This document shows positions 27,388 through 35,805 of a DNA stretch of 64,000 bases, piece by piece. How positions within the stretch are numbered: position 1 is the stretch's first letter; the number at the start of each line of letters is the position of its first letter. Position numbers and translations under genes: made by a program. The notes beneath the pieces were generated by a model, which was given only the letters and a program-made list of their open reading frames with translations, did no database searches and was not told the DNA's origin. Source of the DNA: Isoalcanivorax indicus. GTDB lineage: Bacteria; Pseudomonadota; Gammaproteobacteria; Pseudomonadales; Alcanivoracaceae. The DNA is taken from contig NZ_QGMP01000005.1 of assembly GCF_003259185.1 (NCBI RefSeq), forward strand, positions 1 through 64,000, read 5' to 3'.

Positions 27388-28175
27388 CAGCTGAAACAGT
27401 GCTCCGGGGCAGGGAAGCTGCCATCCTTGATGGCCGCGTCGTAGGCGCGCAGGGCCGCCTGGATGCTGTCGGCCCCGGCCATGAAGTTTTTTACGAAGCG
27501 GGCGGTCTTGCCGTGGGTGATGCCGAGCATGTCGTGCACCACCAGTACCTGGCCATCGCACTCCGGAGCGGCGCCGATGCCGATCACCGGCACGCTGACT
27601 GCCTCCAGCAGCTTCAGGGTGGTGGCGCGGGGCACGCACTCCAGCAGCAACATGTCGGCGCCAGCGGCTTCCAATGCCACCGCATCGTCGATCAGTTGCT
27701 GTGCTGCATCGCCCCGGCCCTGTACCCGGTAGCCGCCAAAGGCATTCACCGCTTGCGGGGTCAGGCCCAGATGCGCGCACACGGGCACGCCGTTGCGCTT
27801 GAGCACGGTGATCGTTTCGGCCAGCCAGCCTGCACCTTCCAGCTTGATGATCTGGGCCCCGGCCTGCATCAGGGTGCGGGCGTTATCCAGGGCGTCCTGC
27901 AGTGAGGCGGCACCCATGAACGGCATATCGGCCATCAGCAGGCTGCCCTGGTTGCCGCTGGCCACGCAGCGGGTGTGGTAGGCGATGTCAGCGACGGTGA
28001 CCGGCAGGGTGCTGTCATGCCCCTGCAGCACCATGCCCAGCGAATCGCCCACCAGCATCACATCAATACCGGCTTCGCTGATCAGTCGCGCGAAGCAGGC
28101 GTCGTAGGCGGTCAGCACGGAAAACTTGCGGCCCTCGGCCTTGCATTGCTGCACAGTGCGGATCGTGACGCTCAT
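27387..28175 (-). CDS. panB: 3-methyl-2-oxobutanoate hydroxymethyltransferase
   Basis: 262 aa. Forms ketopantoate, the first step of pantothenate synthesis. TIM barrel with metal-binding [30 protein letters not shown], and the C-terminal VVHDMLGI. Preceded on the minus strand by the deoxynucleoside kinase gene 27 bases away, which suggests one operon pcnB-folK-dNK-panB-panC as in pseudomonads. Confidence 0.96.
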   Translation of the reverse strand: MSVTIRTVQQCKAEGRKFSVLTAYDACFARLISEAGIDVMLVGDSLGMVLQGHDSTLPVTVADIAYHTRCVASGNQGSLLMADMPFMGAASLQDALDNARTLMQAGAQIIKLEGAGWLAETITVLKRNGVPVCAHLGLTPQAVNAFGGYRVQGRGDAAQQLIDDAVALEAAGADMLLLECVPRATTLKLLEAVSVPVIGIGAAPECDGQVLVVHDMLGITHGKTARFVKNFMAGADSIQAALRAYDAAIKDGSFPAPEHCFS

Positions 28176-28202
28176 GGTGTCATCCTGCGTGTCGGTGAGG
28201 GA

Positions 28203-28883
28203 TCAGCCCGCCAGCGGGCGGGGGTTAAAGTAGTGGCGGCCCTTGCCGATGTCCAGCAGATAGGAGACCAGTTGCTGGTAGTCGTTGTCGTCACCGGCAA
28301 AGTCGATGTCCGCCGCATTGATGATCAGCAGCGGGGCATCATCGTAGAAGTGAAAGAAGCGCGCGTAGGCGTTGTTGAGGCGGTCCAGGTAGTCGGCATC
28401 AATGGTGCGTTCGTGGGCCAGCCCGCGTTTGCCGATGCGTTGCAGCAGCACCGGCGTGGGGGCTTGCAGGTAGATCACCAGATCCGGGCGCGGGGCATCC
28501 AGGGTCAGGTGGCGATGCACATTGCGGTACAGACCGAACTCATCGTCGTCCAGCGTGACTTCGGCAAACAGCTCGTTCTTGTCGATCAGGAAGTCGCTGA
28601 CCCGCACCTGTTCGAACAGGCTGTTCTGCTTCAGGTCACGCAACTGCTCGGCCCGCTGGAACAGGAAGAACAGCTCGGTCTGCAGGGCGTAGCGGCGCGG
28701 CTCGCGATAGAAACGCTCCAGGAACGGGTTGTCGTCGGCCTGTTCCAGCAGCACTTCGTAGTTGAAGGTCTCTGCCAGACGCCGCGCCAGGGTGGTCTTG
28801 CCCACCCCGATGGGGCCTTCCACCGCGATGAACCGTGGCAGGCGCCCGGCATCGCGCAGGGTCTGTACCCGTTCGTTCAGCAT
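28203..28883 (-). CDS. Deoxynucleoside kinase family protein
   Basis: 226 aa. P-loop VEGPIGVGKTTLA (about residues 21-33), then the dNK motifs LLEQADDNPFLERFY, the LID/ERS-like RVSDFLIDKNELFA, and IYLQAP. This family phosphorylates deoxynucleosides (dA/dG/dC); substrate not assigned. In many gammaproteobacteria a gene of this type lies between folK and panB, as here. It starts 4 bases after folK ends. Confidence 0.85.
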   Translation of the reverse strand: MLNERVQTLRDAGRLPRFIAVEGPIGVGKTTLARRLAETFNYEVLLEQADDNPFLERFYREPRRYALQTELFFLFQRAEQLRDLKQNSLFEQVRVSDFLIDKNELFAEVTLDDDEFGLYRNVHRHLTLDAPRPDLVIYLQAPTPVLLQRIGKRGLAHERTIDADYLDRLNNAYARFFHFYDDAPLLIINAADIDFAGDDNDYQQLVSYLLDIGKGRHYFNPRPLAG

Positions 28884-28886
28884 ACT

Positions 28887-29396
28887 TCAGCCCCCTGAGG
28901 TGTCTGTCTTGCTACCCGGCTCGTACAACCAGACTCCGGCATCATCGCATTGCGCGCGCAGGCTCGCCAGCGGGGTGCCGTCCGGCAGCACCAGATCCGG
29001 CCACACCGCGTGCAGAGGCACCAGTACAAAGGCGCGGCGGGTCATTTCCGGGTGTGGTACGCGCAGGCGTGGCAGATCGATATGCTGGTCGCCGTAGAGC
29101 AGCAGGTCCAGGTCCAGCGTGCGTTCGCCCCAGTGGCGGTGGCGCACCCGCCCGGCCTGTTGCTCCAGCGCCTGGAGGGCGCCCAGCAGGTCCAGCGGCG
29201 CCAGCGTGGTGTCGAGCAGGGCGACCGCATTGATGAAGTCAGGCTGGTCCTGGGGGCCCACCGGGGTGGTCAGGTACAGCGGGGAGCAGGCCACCAGGTG
29301 GCTGTGCGGCAGGTGTGCCAGGGCGCCTATGGCCTGATGCAGCTGCGCGGCGGGCTGGTCCAGATTGCTGCCCAGACCAATGCAGGTGCGGATCAT
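28887..29396 (-). CDS. folK: 2-amino-4-hydroxy-6-hydroxymethyldihydropteridine pyrophosphokinase
   Basis: 169 aa. Folate synthesis, transfers pyrophosphate from ATP to the pterin. Motifs: IGLGSNL (start), SPLYLTTPVGPQDQPDFINAV, and the catalytic acidic RTLDLDLLLYG (HPPK signature), then LPHPxM (RVPHPEMTRRAFVLVPL). The ATG overlaps the pcnB TGA (ATGA), so the two are coupled. Confidence 0.95.
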   Translation of the reverse strand: MIRTCIGLGSNLDQPAAQLHQAIGALAHLPHSHLVACSPLYLTTPVGPQDQPDFINAVALLDTTLAPLDLLGALQALEQQAGRVRHRHWGERTLDLDLLLYGDQHIDLPRLRVPHPEMTRRAFVLVPLHAVWPDLVLPDGTPLASLRAQCDDAGVWLYEPGSKTDTSGG

Positions 29397-30778
29397 CCGG
29401 CGCCGCCGCTGCCGCCCCCGCCTCGCCGCCGCCGACGGCGGCGCTTGCGGCCACTGCCTTCGCCGCCGCTGCTCGGCGCCGCCTTGCCCAGGGCGCGAAC
29501 CATGTCCTCGCGGGCGTCTTCGTCGGCCTCCTGGTAATCGGTCCACCACTGGCCAACGCCGGGGGCGATCTCGCCCGCTTCTTCGCGCAGCAGCAGGAAG
29601 TCGTAGGCGGCACGGAAGCGCGGATGCGTGACCAGTTGACCGGCGCGGTTGCCATGGCGGCGTGGCAGGCGTGGTTGCAGATCCCAGATTTCGCGCACCA
29701 CGGACGAGAAACGCCGCGGGATGGCAATCTGGCTGACCTGCTCGGCAATCACCTGCCCGGCGGCCTTGTTCAGGGCCACGGCGGGGGCCATGCCGTTGTC
29801 CAGGTGCATGGCCTGGCGGGCGCGCAATGCCGGCCACAGCAGCACGGCAAACAGGAACGCCGGGGTGACGGGCTTGTCCTGGGCCAGGCGCCGGTCGGTA
29901 TTGCGCATGGCGGCTTCCAGCAGACGCTGGTCGCTGTCGGTCATCACCTCGGCGGTGGCCGGGAACAGGGCGTCGAACAGTCCGTATTCCTGCAGCAGCT
30001 TCAGCGTGTCCTGGGCCTGGCCACTGAGAAACAGCTTGAGCATCTCGTCGAACAGGCGTGCGGGGGGCACCTGCCCCATCAGCGGCGCCAGTTCGTAGAG
30101 CGGGGCTTCTGTCGCCGGATCGATATCGAAATCCAGCTTGGCGGCAAAGCGCACAGCGCGGATCATGCGCACCGGGTCTTCGCGGTAGCGGGTCGCCGGG
30201 TCGCCCATCAGGCGCAGGCGGCGCGCCTTGATGTCGTCCATGCTGCCAGCGAAGTCGTACAGGGCGAAGTCGGCAATGTTGTAGTAGAGCGCATTGACGG
30301 TGAAGTCGCGCCGCAGGGCATCTTCCTCGATGCTGCCATAGACGTTGTCGCGCAGGATCTGGCCGTCATGGCTGTGGCGCCGGTCGTCGTCGCTCTCGTC
30401 GGCCTCGCCCAGGGCGCGGAAGGTCGCCACTTCAATGACCTCGGGCCCGAAGCGCACATGCACCAGGCGGAAGCGGCGGCCAATGATGCGGGCGCGGCGG
30501 AAGGTGCGTTCGATTTCCTCCGGCGTGGCATTGGTGACCACGTCGAAGTCCTTGGGCTGGATGCCGGTGAGCAGGTCACGCAGGCAGCCGCCCACCAGGA
30601 AGGCCTCGAAACCGGCGTCATGCAGGCCGTAGAGCACGTTCAGCGCAGCACGGCTGATCTGCTTGCGCGAGATCGGATGCTGGTCACGGGGGATGATCAC
30701 GGGCTCCGGCAGGCGCATGGTTGCACCGTTGTCGCGCCCGATGAGGCGGTTCAGGAAAGCCGGGATCTTGCGCAGCAC
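29393..30778 (-). CDS. pcnB: Poly(A) polymerase I
   Basis: 461 aa, GTG start (MLRKIPAFLN). Adds 3' poly(A) tails to RNA and promotes decay. Class II nucleotidyl transferase core: VGGCLRDLL, DFDVVTNAT (catalytic Asp pair), EDALRRDFTVNALYY, and RYREDPVRMIRAVRFAAKL for ATP binding. The C-terminus is a very basic tail (GRKRRRRRRRGGGG) typical of PcnB. Located just after the candidate CrcZ-like RNA and cbrB, as in Pseudomonas. Confidence 0.95.
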   Translation of the reverse strand: MLRKIPAFLNRLIGRDNGATMRLPEPVIIPRDQHPISRKQISRAALNVLYGLHDAGFEAFLVGGCLRDLLTGIQPKDFDVVTNATPEEIERTFRRARIIGRRFRLVHVRFGPEVIEVATFRALGEADESDDDRRHSHDGQILRDNVYGSIEEDALRRDFTVNALYYNIADFALYDFAGSMDDIKARRLRLMGDPATRYREDPVRMIRAVRFAAKLDFDIDPATEAPLYELAPLMGQVPPARLFDEMLKLFLSGQAQDTLKLLQEYGLFDALFPATAEVMTDSDQRLLEAAMRNTDRRLAQDKPVTPAFLFAVLLWPALRARQAMHLDNGMAPAVALNKAAGQVIAEQVSQIAIPRRFSSVVREIWDLQPRLPRRHGNRAGQLVTHPRFRAAYDFLLLREEAGEIAPGVGQWWTDYQEADEDAREDMVRALGKAAPSSGGEGSGRKRRRRRRRGGGGSGGAG

Positions 30779-30881
30779 TATAGACAGGCCTGTGAGTTGC
30801 AGTTTACGAAGCGCGCAATCTTAACCCGGATTGGCGGCGCTGCCCAACCGGAGCGGCTCAAACAGGGCAGGTATACAAATG

Positions 30882-30910
30882 AAAAAGGGACCACAGTGTC
30901 CTGTGGTCCC
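30882..30910 (-). terminator. Intrinsic terminator of the CrcZ-like RNA
   Basis: On the minus strand GGGACCACAG / CTGTGGTCCC form a perfect 10-bp stem with loop GACA, followed at once by TTTTTC. It lies 104 bases before pcnB and ends a transcript from the non-coding region, not from any ORF. Confidence 0.92.
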
Positions 30911-31066
30911 TCGTAATTGCGCTGATTCTGTTATTGTTATTGTTTGTTTTGTTTTCTGCCTTGTAGTCACGACAGTCCGGTCATGACAAGCACTGCATTG
31001 GCTCTTGGAATTGTTATTCTTTATTTGAGCCTCTGACGCCGCTGTTATTGTTGTTTGCTGGCGTGA
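30882..31066 (-). ncRNA. Candidate CrcZ-like Hfq/Crc-titrating small RNA
   Basis: The 489 bases between cbrB and pcnB contain no ORF but on the minus strand carry three clusters of CA/A-rich motifs: AACAACAATAACA (about 31043-31057), AAAGAATAACAA (31009-31026) and the long AAAACAAACAATAACAATAACA run (30929-30956). They are followed by a perfect terminator. In Pseudomonas the CrcZ gene sits exactly here, and its AANAAYAA repeats bind Hfq/Crc to relieve catabolite repression. Size about 185 nt if it starts near 31066, against about 400 for CrcZ. The 5' end is inferred from a possible TTGCAA-17-CAGGAT promoter, so could be longer. No transcript data. Confidence 0.72.
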
Positions 31067-31099
31067 GTTCATCCTGCATTCACGCCCCTTCCTTTGCAA
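31060..31099 (-). promoter_or_regulatory. Putative promoter/operator of the CrcZ-like RNA
   Basis: On the minus strand TTGCAA (31094-31099) and CAGGAT (31071-31076) are 17 bases apart, a weak sigma-70 match. An inverted repeat GGCGTGA/TCACGCC (arms 31080-31086 and 31060-31066, centres 20 bp apart) straddles the -10. No GG-N10-GC sigma-54 site is visible in this stretch. The repeat could be the CbrB site. Confidence 0.35.
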
Positions 31100-31139
31100 G
31101 ACTTTGATAAATCCTTAAAAATCAGCGTGTTGCGATATT

Positions 31140-31170
31140 TTTTCCGGTGAACAGTTTGTTCACCGGAAAA
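31140..31170. other. Perfect 14-bp hairpin downstream of cbrB
   Basis: TTTTCCGGTGAACA (31140-31153) pairs with TGTTCACCGGAAAA (31157-31170), loop GTT. It lies 98 bases after the cbrB stop. No T-run follows on either strand, so it may be a processing site, an RNA-stability structure, or an operator rather than a terminator. Confidence 0.6.
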
Positions 31171-31267
31171 GTGTGTCGTTGTGGTGTTACGACAGTGTGT
31201 AGGACGGTAACAGATTCACATGATTCCAAAGTGACATCACTCTGCGAGGCTCGAGTAAAGCCTTTTT

Positions 31268-32638
31268 TCAGCCGCCTGCACTGCTCCGTCGGCGGGGTAT
31301 GCCGAGCCGCTGGCGACGCTCCCACAGACACTTGCGGCTGATGCCCAGCTTCTGCGCCAGTTCGGTTTCGGTCATGGCGTCCTGGTTCTCCAGCACGAAA
31401 CGGGTGAAGTAGTCCTCCAGCGACAGGTCCTCCTGCGGGTCCTCAAAGGGGCGCCGCACCACATTGGCGGCGGCTTCCGCCGGTATGGCGCTGTGGCTGA
31501 TGGCCAGCAATTCCGGGGTGATCTCGGGGCCGTCCACCAGAATCACCGCACGCTCGATGGCGTTTTCCAGTTCGCGCACGTTGCCCGGCCAGTTGTGCCG
31601 GACCATGGCCACCAGGGCGTCCGGGGTGAACTGCAGCGGCGGGCTGTTGTGCCGCTCGCACAGCTTCGACAGCAGGGCGTGGGCCAGCAGACTGATATCG
31701 TCGCCGCGCTGGCGCAGCGGCGGCAGCTCCAGTTGCAGGACGTTCAGACGGTAATAAAGATCCTTGCGGAAACGACCGGCGGCCACCTCGTTGTCCAGGG
31801 GGCGCGGGGCCGCAGCGATCACGCGCACGTCCACAGGGCGGCTGCCGACGCCGCCGACGCGGGTGGTCTCGCCGTCCTGCAACAGCCGCAGCAGGCGTGC
31901 CTGAACATCCATGGGCAGTTCGTTGATATCGTCCAGAAACAGGCTGCCGCCGTGGGCGTTCTCGATCAGCCCCGGTTGGGCGGGGCCGGCGCCGGGCAGG
32001 GCGTCGTCTTCATGGCCGAACAGTTCGGCTTCCAGTTGCGGTCCGGGGATGGCGGCGCAATTGAGGGTGACCAGCGGGCCGTCGCTGCGCAGGCTGCGCT
32101 CGTGCAGTTGCCGTGCGAGTTGTTCCTTGCCGGTGCCGGCCTCACCGAGAATCAGCACGCTGGTGTCGGTGGGGGCGACCTTGTCCAGGCGCCGGAACAG
32201 TTCGCGCATGGGGGCGCATTCGCCAAGCATCTCGCTGGTCGGGTAGCTGCGCGCGACATCGGCGCGCAGGGCCCGGTTGTGACGCTGCAGCTTGCTTTCC
32301 TTGAGTACCCGGTTGACGGCCAGCACCATTTCATCGTGATCGAAGGGCTTGGCGATGTAGTCCACGGCACCCAGCCGCATGGCGTCCACGGCGGAGCGCA
32401 GGCTGGCGTAGCTGGTCATGATCAGTACCGGTGTCCCGGCGGCGCGGCTGATGACCTCGGTGCCGCTGGCCCCGGGCAGGCGCAGGTCGCTGATGATCAG
32501 GTCGAACTGCTGCAACGGGTGCTCGAAGGCATCCTCTGCCGAGGCGGCTTCCACCACCTTGTGCTCGTGGCGCTCCAGCAGCTTGCGCAGGGCACCACGG
32601 ATGACCGGTTCATCCTCGACGATCAGGATATGACTCAT
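31268..32638 (-). CDS. cbrB: CbrB-like NtrC-family response regulator (degenerate GAFTGA)
   Basis: 456 aa. Receiver domain with Asp51 (LIISDLRLPG), AAA+ domain with Walker A GEAGTGKE (165-172) and Walker B FLDD (234-237), and a Fis-type helix-turn-helix at the C-terminus (ETELAQKLGISRKCLWERRQRLG). The loop that normally reads GAFTGA and contacts sigma-54 reads DALPGA here (212-217; ELFGHEDDALPGAG). Position next to cbrA and before pcnB identifies it as CbrB, which in Pseudomonas controls carbon/nitrogen balance and crcZ. Start at ATG 32638; the upstream TTG would overlap cbrA. Confidence 0.88.
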   Translation of the reverse strand: MSHILIVEDEPVIRGALRKLLERHEHKVVEAASAEDAFEHPLQQFDLIISDLRLPGASGTEVISRAAGTPVLIMTSYASLRSAVDAMRLGAVDYIAKPFDHDEMVLAVNRVLKESKLQRHNRALRADVARSYPTSEMLGECAPMRELFRRLDKVAPTDTSVLILGEAGTGKEQLARQLHERSLRSDGPLVTLNCAAIPGPQLEAELFGHEDDALPGAGPAQPGLIENAHGGSLFLDDINELPMDVQARLLRLLQDGETTRVGGVGSRPVDVRVIAAAPRPLDNEVAAGRFRKDLYYRLNVLQLELPPLRQRGDDISLLAHALLSKLCERHNSPPLQFTPDALVAMVRHNWPGNVRELENAIERAVILVDGPEITPELLAISHSAIPAEAAANVVRRPFEDPQEDLSLEDYFTRFVLENQDAMTETELAQKLGISRKCLWERRQRLGIPRRRSSAGG

Positions 32639-32643
32639 GGTGT

Positions 32644-35568
32644 TCACCAATAACCAGGCAATGTGATGACAAAGCGGGTACCGCGCCCGTCGCTGACCGG
32701 GCTTTCGGCGCGAATGCTGCCGAAATGATCCTCAATAATACTGTACACCAGCGCCAGGCCAAGGCCTGTGCCGCGCCCGGCGGGCTTGCTGGTGACGAAT
32801 GGTTCAAACAGAGAATGCATCAACTCTGCGGCAATGCCGTGCCCGTGATCTTCAACGGTAACTTCCAGGCGTTCTTCCTGCGCCTCACTGCGCACCGTGA
32901 TCGGGTCGTTGTCGTCGGTAGCGTCTGCAGCATTGGACAGCAGATTGACGAACACCTGCAACAGCCGCTGGCTGTCACCGCGTACCAGATGATCGCCATC
33001 GCAGTCGTTGATAAAGCGTTGCTGGCGGTGGTCCGGGTCCATCTGTAACAGGCTGATCGCCTCGGCCACCGTGTCACGCAAGGACACCGGCCCCTGCACC
33101 ACGGCCGCGACGCCGCCGCTGTGGCTGAAGGTCACCAGCGACTCCACGATACGGTTGATGCGCCGGGTCTGCTCCATGATCTGACGGGCGGCCTGAGTGA
33201 TCTCGTCCTCGCTGGCCGGGTGCTCGAGGTTCTGCGCCAGGCAGGCAATGGCGGTGACCGGGTTGCCGATTTCATGCGCTACACCTGCGGCCAGACGACC
33301 GATGGAGGCGAGGCGTTCGCTGTGGGTGAGCTGGGCTTCGAGCGCACGCAGGTCGGTGATGTCCTCCACGACGATAACCTGGCCACCGGCGCGTTCGCCC
33401 GGCAAGGTGCCGGCGACTTCCGACTTGTGCAGGCTCAGCCAGCGGGTTTCGCCACGCCAGGAGGCTTCGACCTGGGGCTGGCGCGCGGCCTCGCCCTGGG
33501 CGAAATCGCTGAACACGGTGCTCCAGGGGCGTGGCAGTGTCTTGACGCGGGCGCCGATGGTGCGCTGGGCATTGATGCCGGTGAGCTGTTCCATGGCCAG
33601 ATTCCAGCCGATGATTTCGCCGTCGGCGCCCAGGGAGACCACGCCCATGGGCAGCTCCAGCAGTGTCTGGCGGTGGAACCGTCGCAGGCTGTCCAGTTCG
33701 GCAGCCAACCCGGACATGCGGTCGCGGTACAGCTCCAGACGCGATTCGATGAACTGGATATCTTCGCTGGATTCGTGCTCGGCCTGCGGCTTGTAGGGCA
33801 GATGTTCATCAATAATACGTTGTGCCACGGACGGGCCGAGCAGCCCGGACAGGTTGGTTTCCAGCTGGTCGCGCAGCCGCCGCAGGGCATAGGGGCGGCT
33901 TTCACTGCGGGTCAGATTGAGGTCGCGCAGTGCCAGTTGCACCTCGCGCTCGGCGGTGACCGGGCCGAGGGGGCCGCCCAGCGCCTCGATGAAGTCGTCG
34001 GCCGTTTCGGTTTCCAGCTCCCAGCGGAACGGCCGCCGCAGGCTGTCCACGGTGCAGGTGTCGGCGGCGCTGCGTTCCGCCTGACTGGTCGGTGTGAGCA
34101 GCGAGAACAGAGCGAAGATCAGGCCGTTGGCGACCACGGACGCGATGGCCACGTGGTGCCACTGGTGCGCGGTGGACTGATGGCTGATGCCCAGCAGATC
34201 GAACAGCAGGCCGGGCTGCCAGTGCGGTACCACCATGGGCACCAGCAGCGCCAGCACCCACAGGCTGAAACCGGTGAGCAGCCCGGCAAACAGGCCGATA
34301 CGGTTGCCGCCCGGCCAGAACAGGGCGCCGATCAGCCCGGGGACGAATTGCAAGGTGGCGACAAACGACAGCACGGCCAGTTCGGTCAGTGTGTGGTGGT
34401 CGCCGGCGATGGCGTAGAACACATAGGCCAGGGTCAGGATGCCCGCGATCAGCAGGCGCCGTGCCCACAGCAACCAGCGGTACAGGCGTTCGTCGAGCGG
34501 CCGGGTACGCGCGGGCAGCACCAGATGGTTCAGGGTCATGGAAGACAGCGCCAGGGTGGCAACAATCAGCATGCCGCTGGCGCCCGCCAGGCCGGCGATA
34601 TAGGCCAGCATGGCCCCGTGGCCGCCGCTGAGGCTGCCCACAGTGAGGGCGTAGTAATCCGGCAGGCCATCGACCCGGGCGGCGGCCGCGGCCCACAGGA
34701 TGATCGGGATGCACAGGGCCATCACCAGCAGCAACAGCGGCAGGCCCCAGCTGGCGGTCATCAGGGCGCGCGGGTTCAGGTTCTCGCTGAACGCCATATG
34801 AAACATGTGCGGCATGACCACGGCCGAGACGAAAAACGCCAGGATCATCGAGTGCCAGGTGCCGTCCTGCAGGGGGTAGTAGAGGCGCGCCAGCGCGTCC
34901 GGGTTGTCAGTCAGCCAGGTGTTCAGCCCGGCCGGGCCGTCGAACACGTTGTACAGCGCCAGTATGGCCAGCAGCGCAAAGGCGACGACCTTGATCAGCG
35001 ATTCCATGGCGATGGCCACCACCAGCCCTTCGTGCTTTTCGCGGGCCGTGGCGTGGCGGGCGCCGAACAGAATGGCAAACAGCGTGATCAGCAGGCAGAA
35101 CCAGAAGGCGAGCCCGCCGGGATCGCTCTCGCCGGTAAGAATCTGGATCGATTCGGCCACCGCTTTGATCTGCAGGGCCAGCAGCGGCAGCATCCCGGCC
35201 AGCATCATCAGTGTGGTCATGGCCCCCGCCGTGCGGCTGCGGTAGCGGAATGCGAACAGGTCGGCGAGCGAGCTGAGCTGGTGGGCGCTGGTCAGCCGCA
35301 GGATGGGCGCGAGCAGGATCGGCGCCAGCATGAAGACGCCGGAGATGCCGAGAAAGTAGGCGAGGAAGTTATAGCCGTAGTGGTAGGCGTAACCGACGCT
35401 GCCATAAATGGCCCAGGCGCTGGCATAGACGCCAAGCGAGAAGACATAGACGGCAGGGTGTCGCACCAGTCGTGCGGGCAGCTTGCCCCGGTCGGTGATC
35501 CAGGCCACCAGAAACAGGAACAGCAGATAGCCCGCGGCAACCAGAAAGACCTGGGTAAAACTGAACAT
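32644..35568 (-). CDS. cbrA: CbrA-like sensor kinase with sodium:solute symporter domain
   Basis: 974 aa, like CbrA of Pseudomonas (about 980). Residues about 1-490 form a 13-helix SSS-type transporter. A linker and PAS region (about 620-740) follow, then a HisKA domain with phospho-acceptor His765 (GVAHEIGNP) and HATPase_c with N box NLLSNAADAT, GHGI, and GRGTGLGLALVYSI. In Pseudomonas CbrA takes up histidine and phosphorylates CbrB. The gene starts right after a small ORF and ends 6 bases before cbrB. Confidence 0.92.
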   Translation of the reverse strand: MFSFTQVFLVAAGYLLFLFLVAWITDRGKLPARLVRHPAVYVFSLGVYASAWAIYGSVGYAYHYGYNFLAYFLGISGVFMLAPILLAPILRLTSAHQLSSLADLFAFRYRSRTAGAMTTLMMLAGMLPLLALQIKAVAESIQILTGESDPGGLAFWFCLLITLFAILFGARHATAREKHEGLVVAIAMESLIKVVAFALLAILALYNVFDGPAGLNTWLTDNPDALARLYYPLQDGTWHSMILAFFVSAVVMPHMFHMAFSENLNPRALMTASWGLPLLLLVMALCIPIILWAAAAARVDGLPDYYALTVGSLSGGHGAMLAYIAGLAGASGMLIVATLALSSMTLNHLVLPARTRPLDERLYRWLLWARRLLIAGILTLAYVFYAIAGDHHTLTELAVLSFVATLQFVPGLIGALFWPGGNRIGLFAGLLTGFSLWVLALLVPMVVPHWQPGLLFDLLGISHQSTAHQWHHVAIASVVANGLIFALFSLLTPTSQAERSAADTCTVDSLRRPFRWELETETADDFIEALGGPLGPVTAEREVQLALRDLNLTRSESRPYALRRLRDQLETNLSGLLGPSVAQRIIDEHLPYKPQAEHESSEDIQFIESRLELYRDRMSGLAAELDSLRRFHRQTLLELPMGVVSLGADGEIIGWNLAMEQLTGINAQRTIGARVKTLPRPWSTVFSDFAQGEAARQPQVEASWRGETRWLSLHKSEVAGTLPGERAGGQVIVVEDITDLRALEAQLTHSERLASIGRLAAGVAHEIGNPVTAIACLAQNLEHPASEDEITQAARQIMEQTRRINRIVESLVTFSHSGGVAAVVQGPVSLRDTVAEAISLLQMDPDHRQQRFINDCDGDHLVRGDSQRLLQVFVNLLSNAADATDDNDPITVRSEAQEERLEVTVEDHGHGIAAELMHSLFEPFVTSKPAGRGTGLGLALVYSIIEDHFGSIRAESPVSDGRGTRFVITLPGYW

Positions 35569-35569
35569 G

Positions 35570-35758
35570 TCAGGAGCGGTCCCGGCCGCGGCCGTCGTCG
35601 CGGCCTCGGCTGATCCAGTAGCACAGCGCGATGAGCAGCAGCCACATCATGTAGGGCCGGTACCAGGCGCGCCCGCCATCACTCCACCATTCGATGATGG
35701 CGGGAGAGAGCAGATAAGCGCCGACAATGAATATGATCAGCAGACGGTCAGCGTACAT
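35570..35758 (-). CDS. Small membrane protein upstream of cbrA
   Basis: 62 aa from the ATG giving MYADRLLIIFIVGAYLLSP; two hydrophobic helices and a charged tail (SRGRDDGRGRDRS). One base separates its stop from the cbrA start, so the two are probably translated together. A small ORF in this place accompanies cbrA in pseudomonads as well. No function known. Confidence 0.7.
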   Translation of the reverse strand: MYADRLLIIFIVGAYLLSPAIIEWWSDGGRAWYRPYMMWLLLIALCYWISRGRDDGRGRDRS

Positions 35759-35805
35759 GGTATCCGGGGTCTGGTCGGGTCTGCTGATGGTAGCAGGTTG
35801 TGCGC

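Noticed and set aside
31060-31170. Sigma-54 (-24/-12) promoter for the CrcZ-like RNA
   Set aside because: TTGCA and GG pairs are present but none has the GG-N10-GC spacing.
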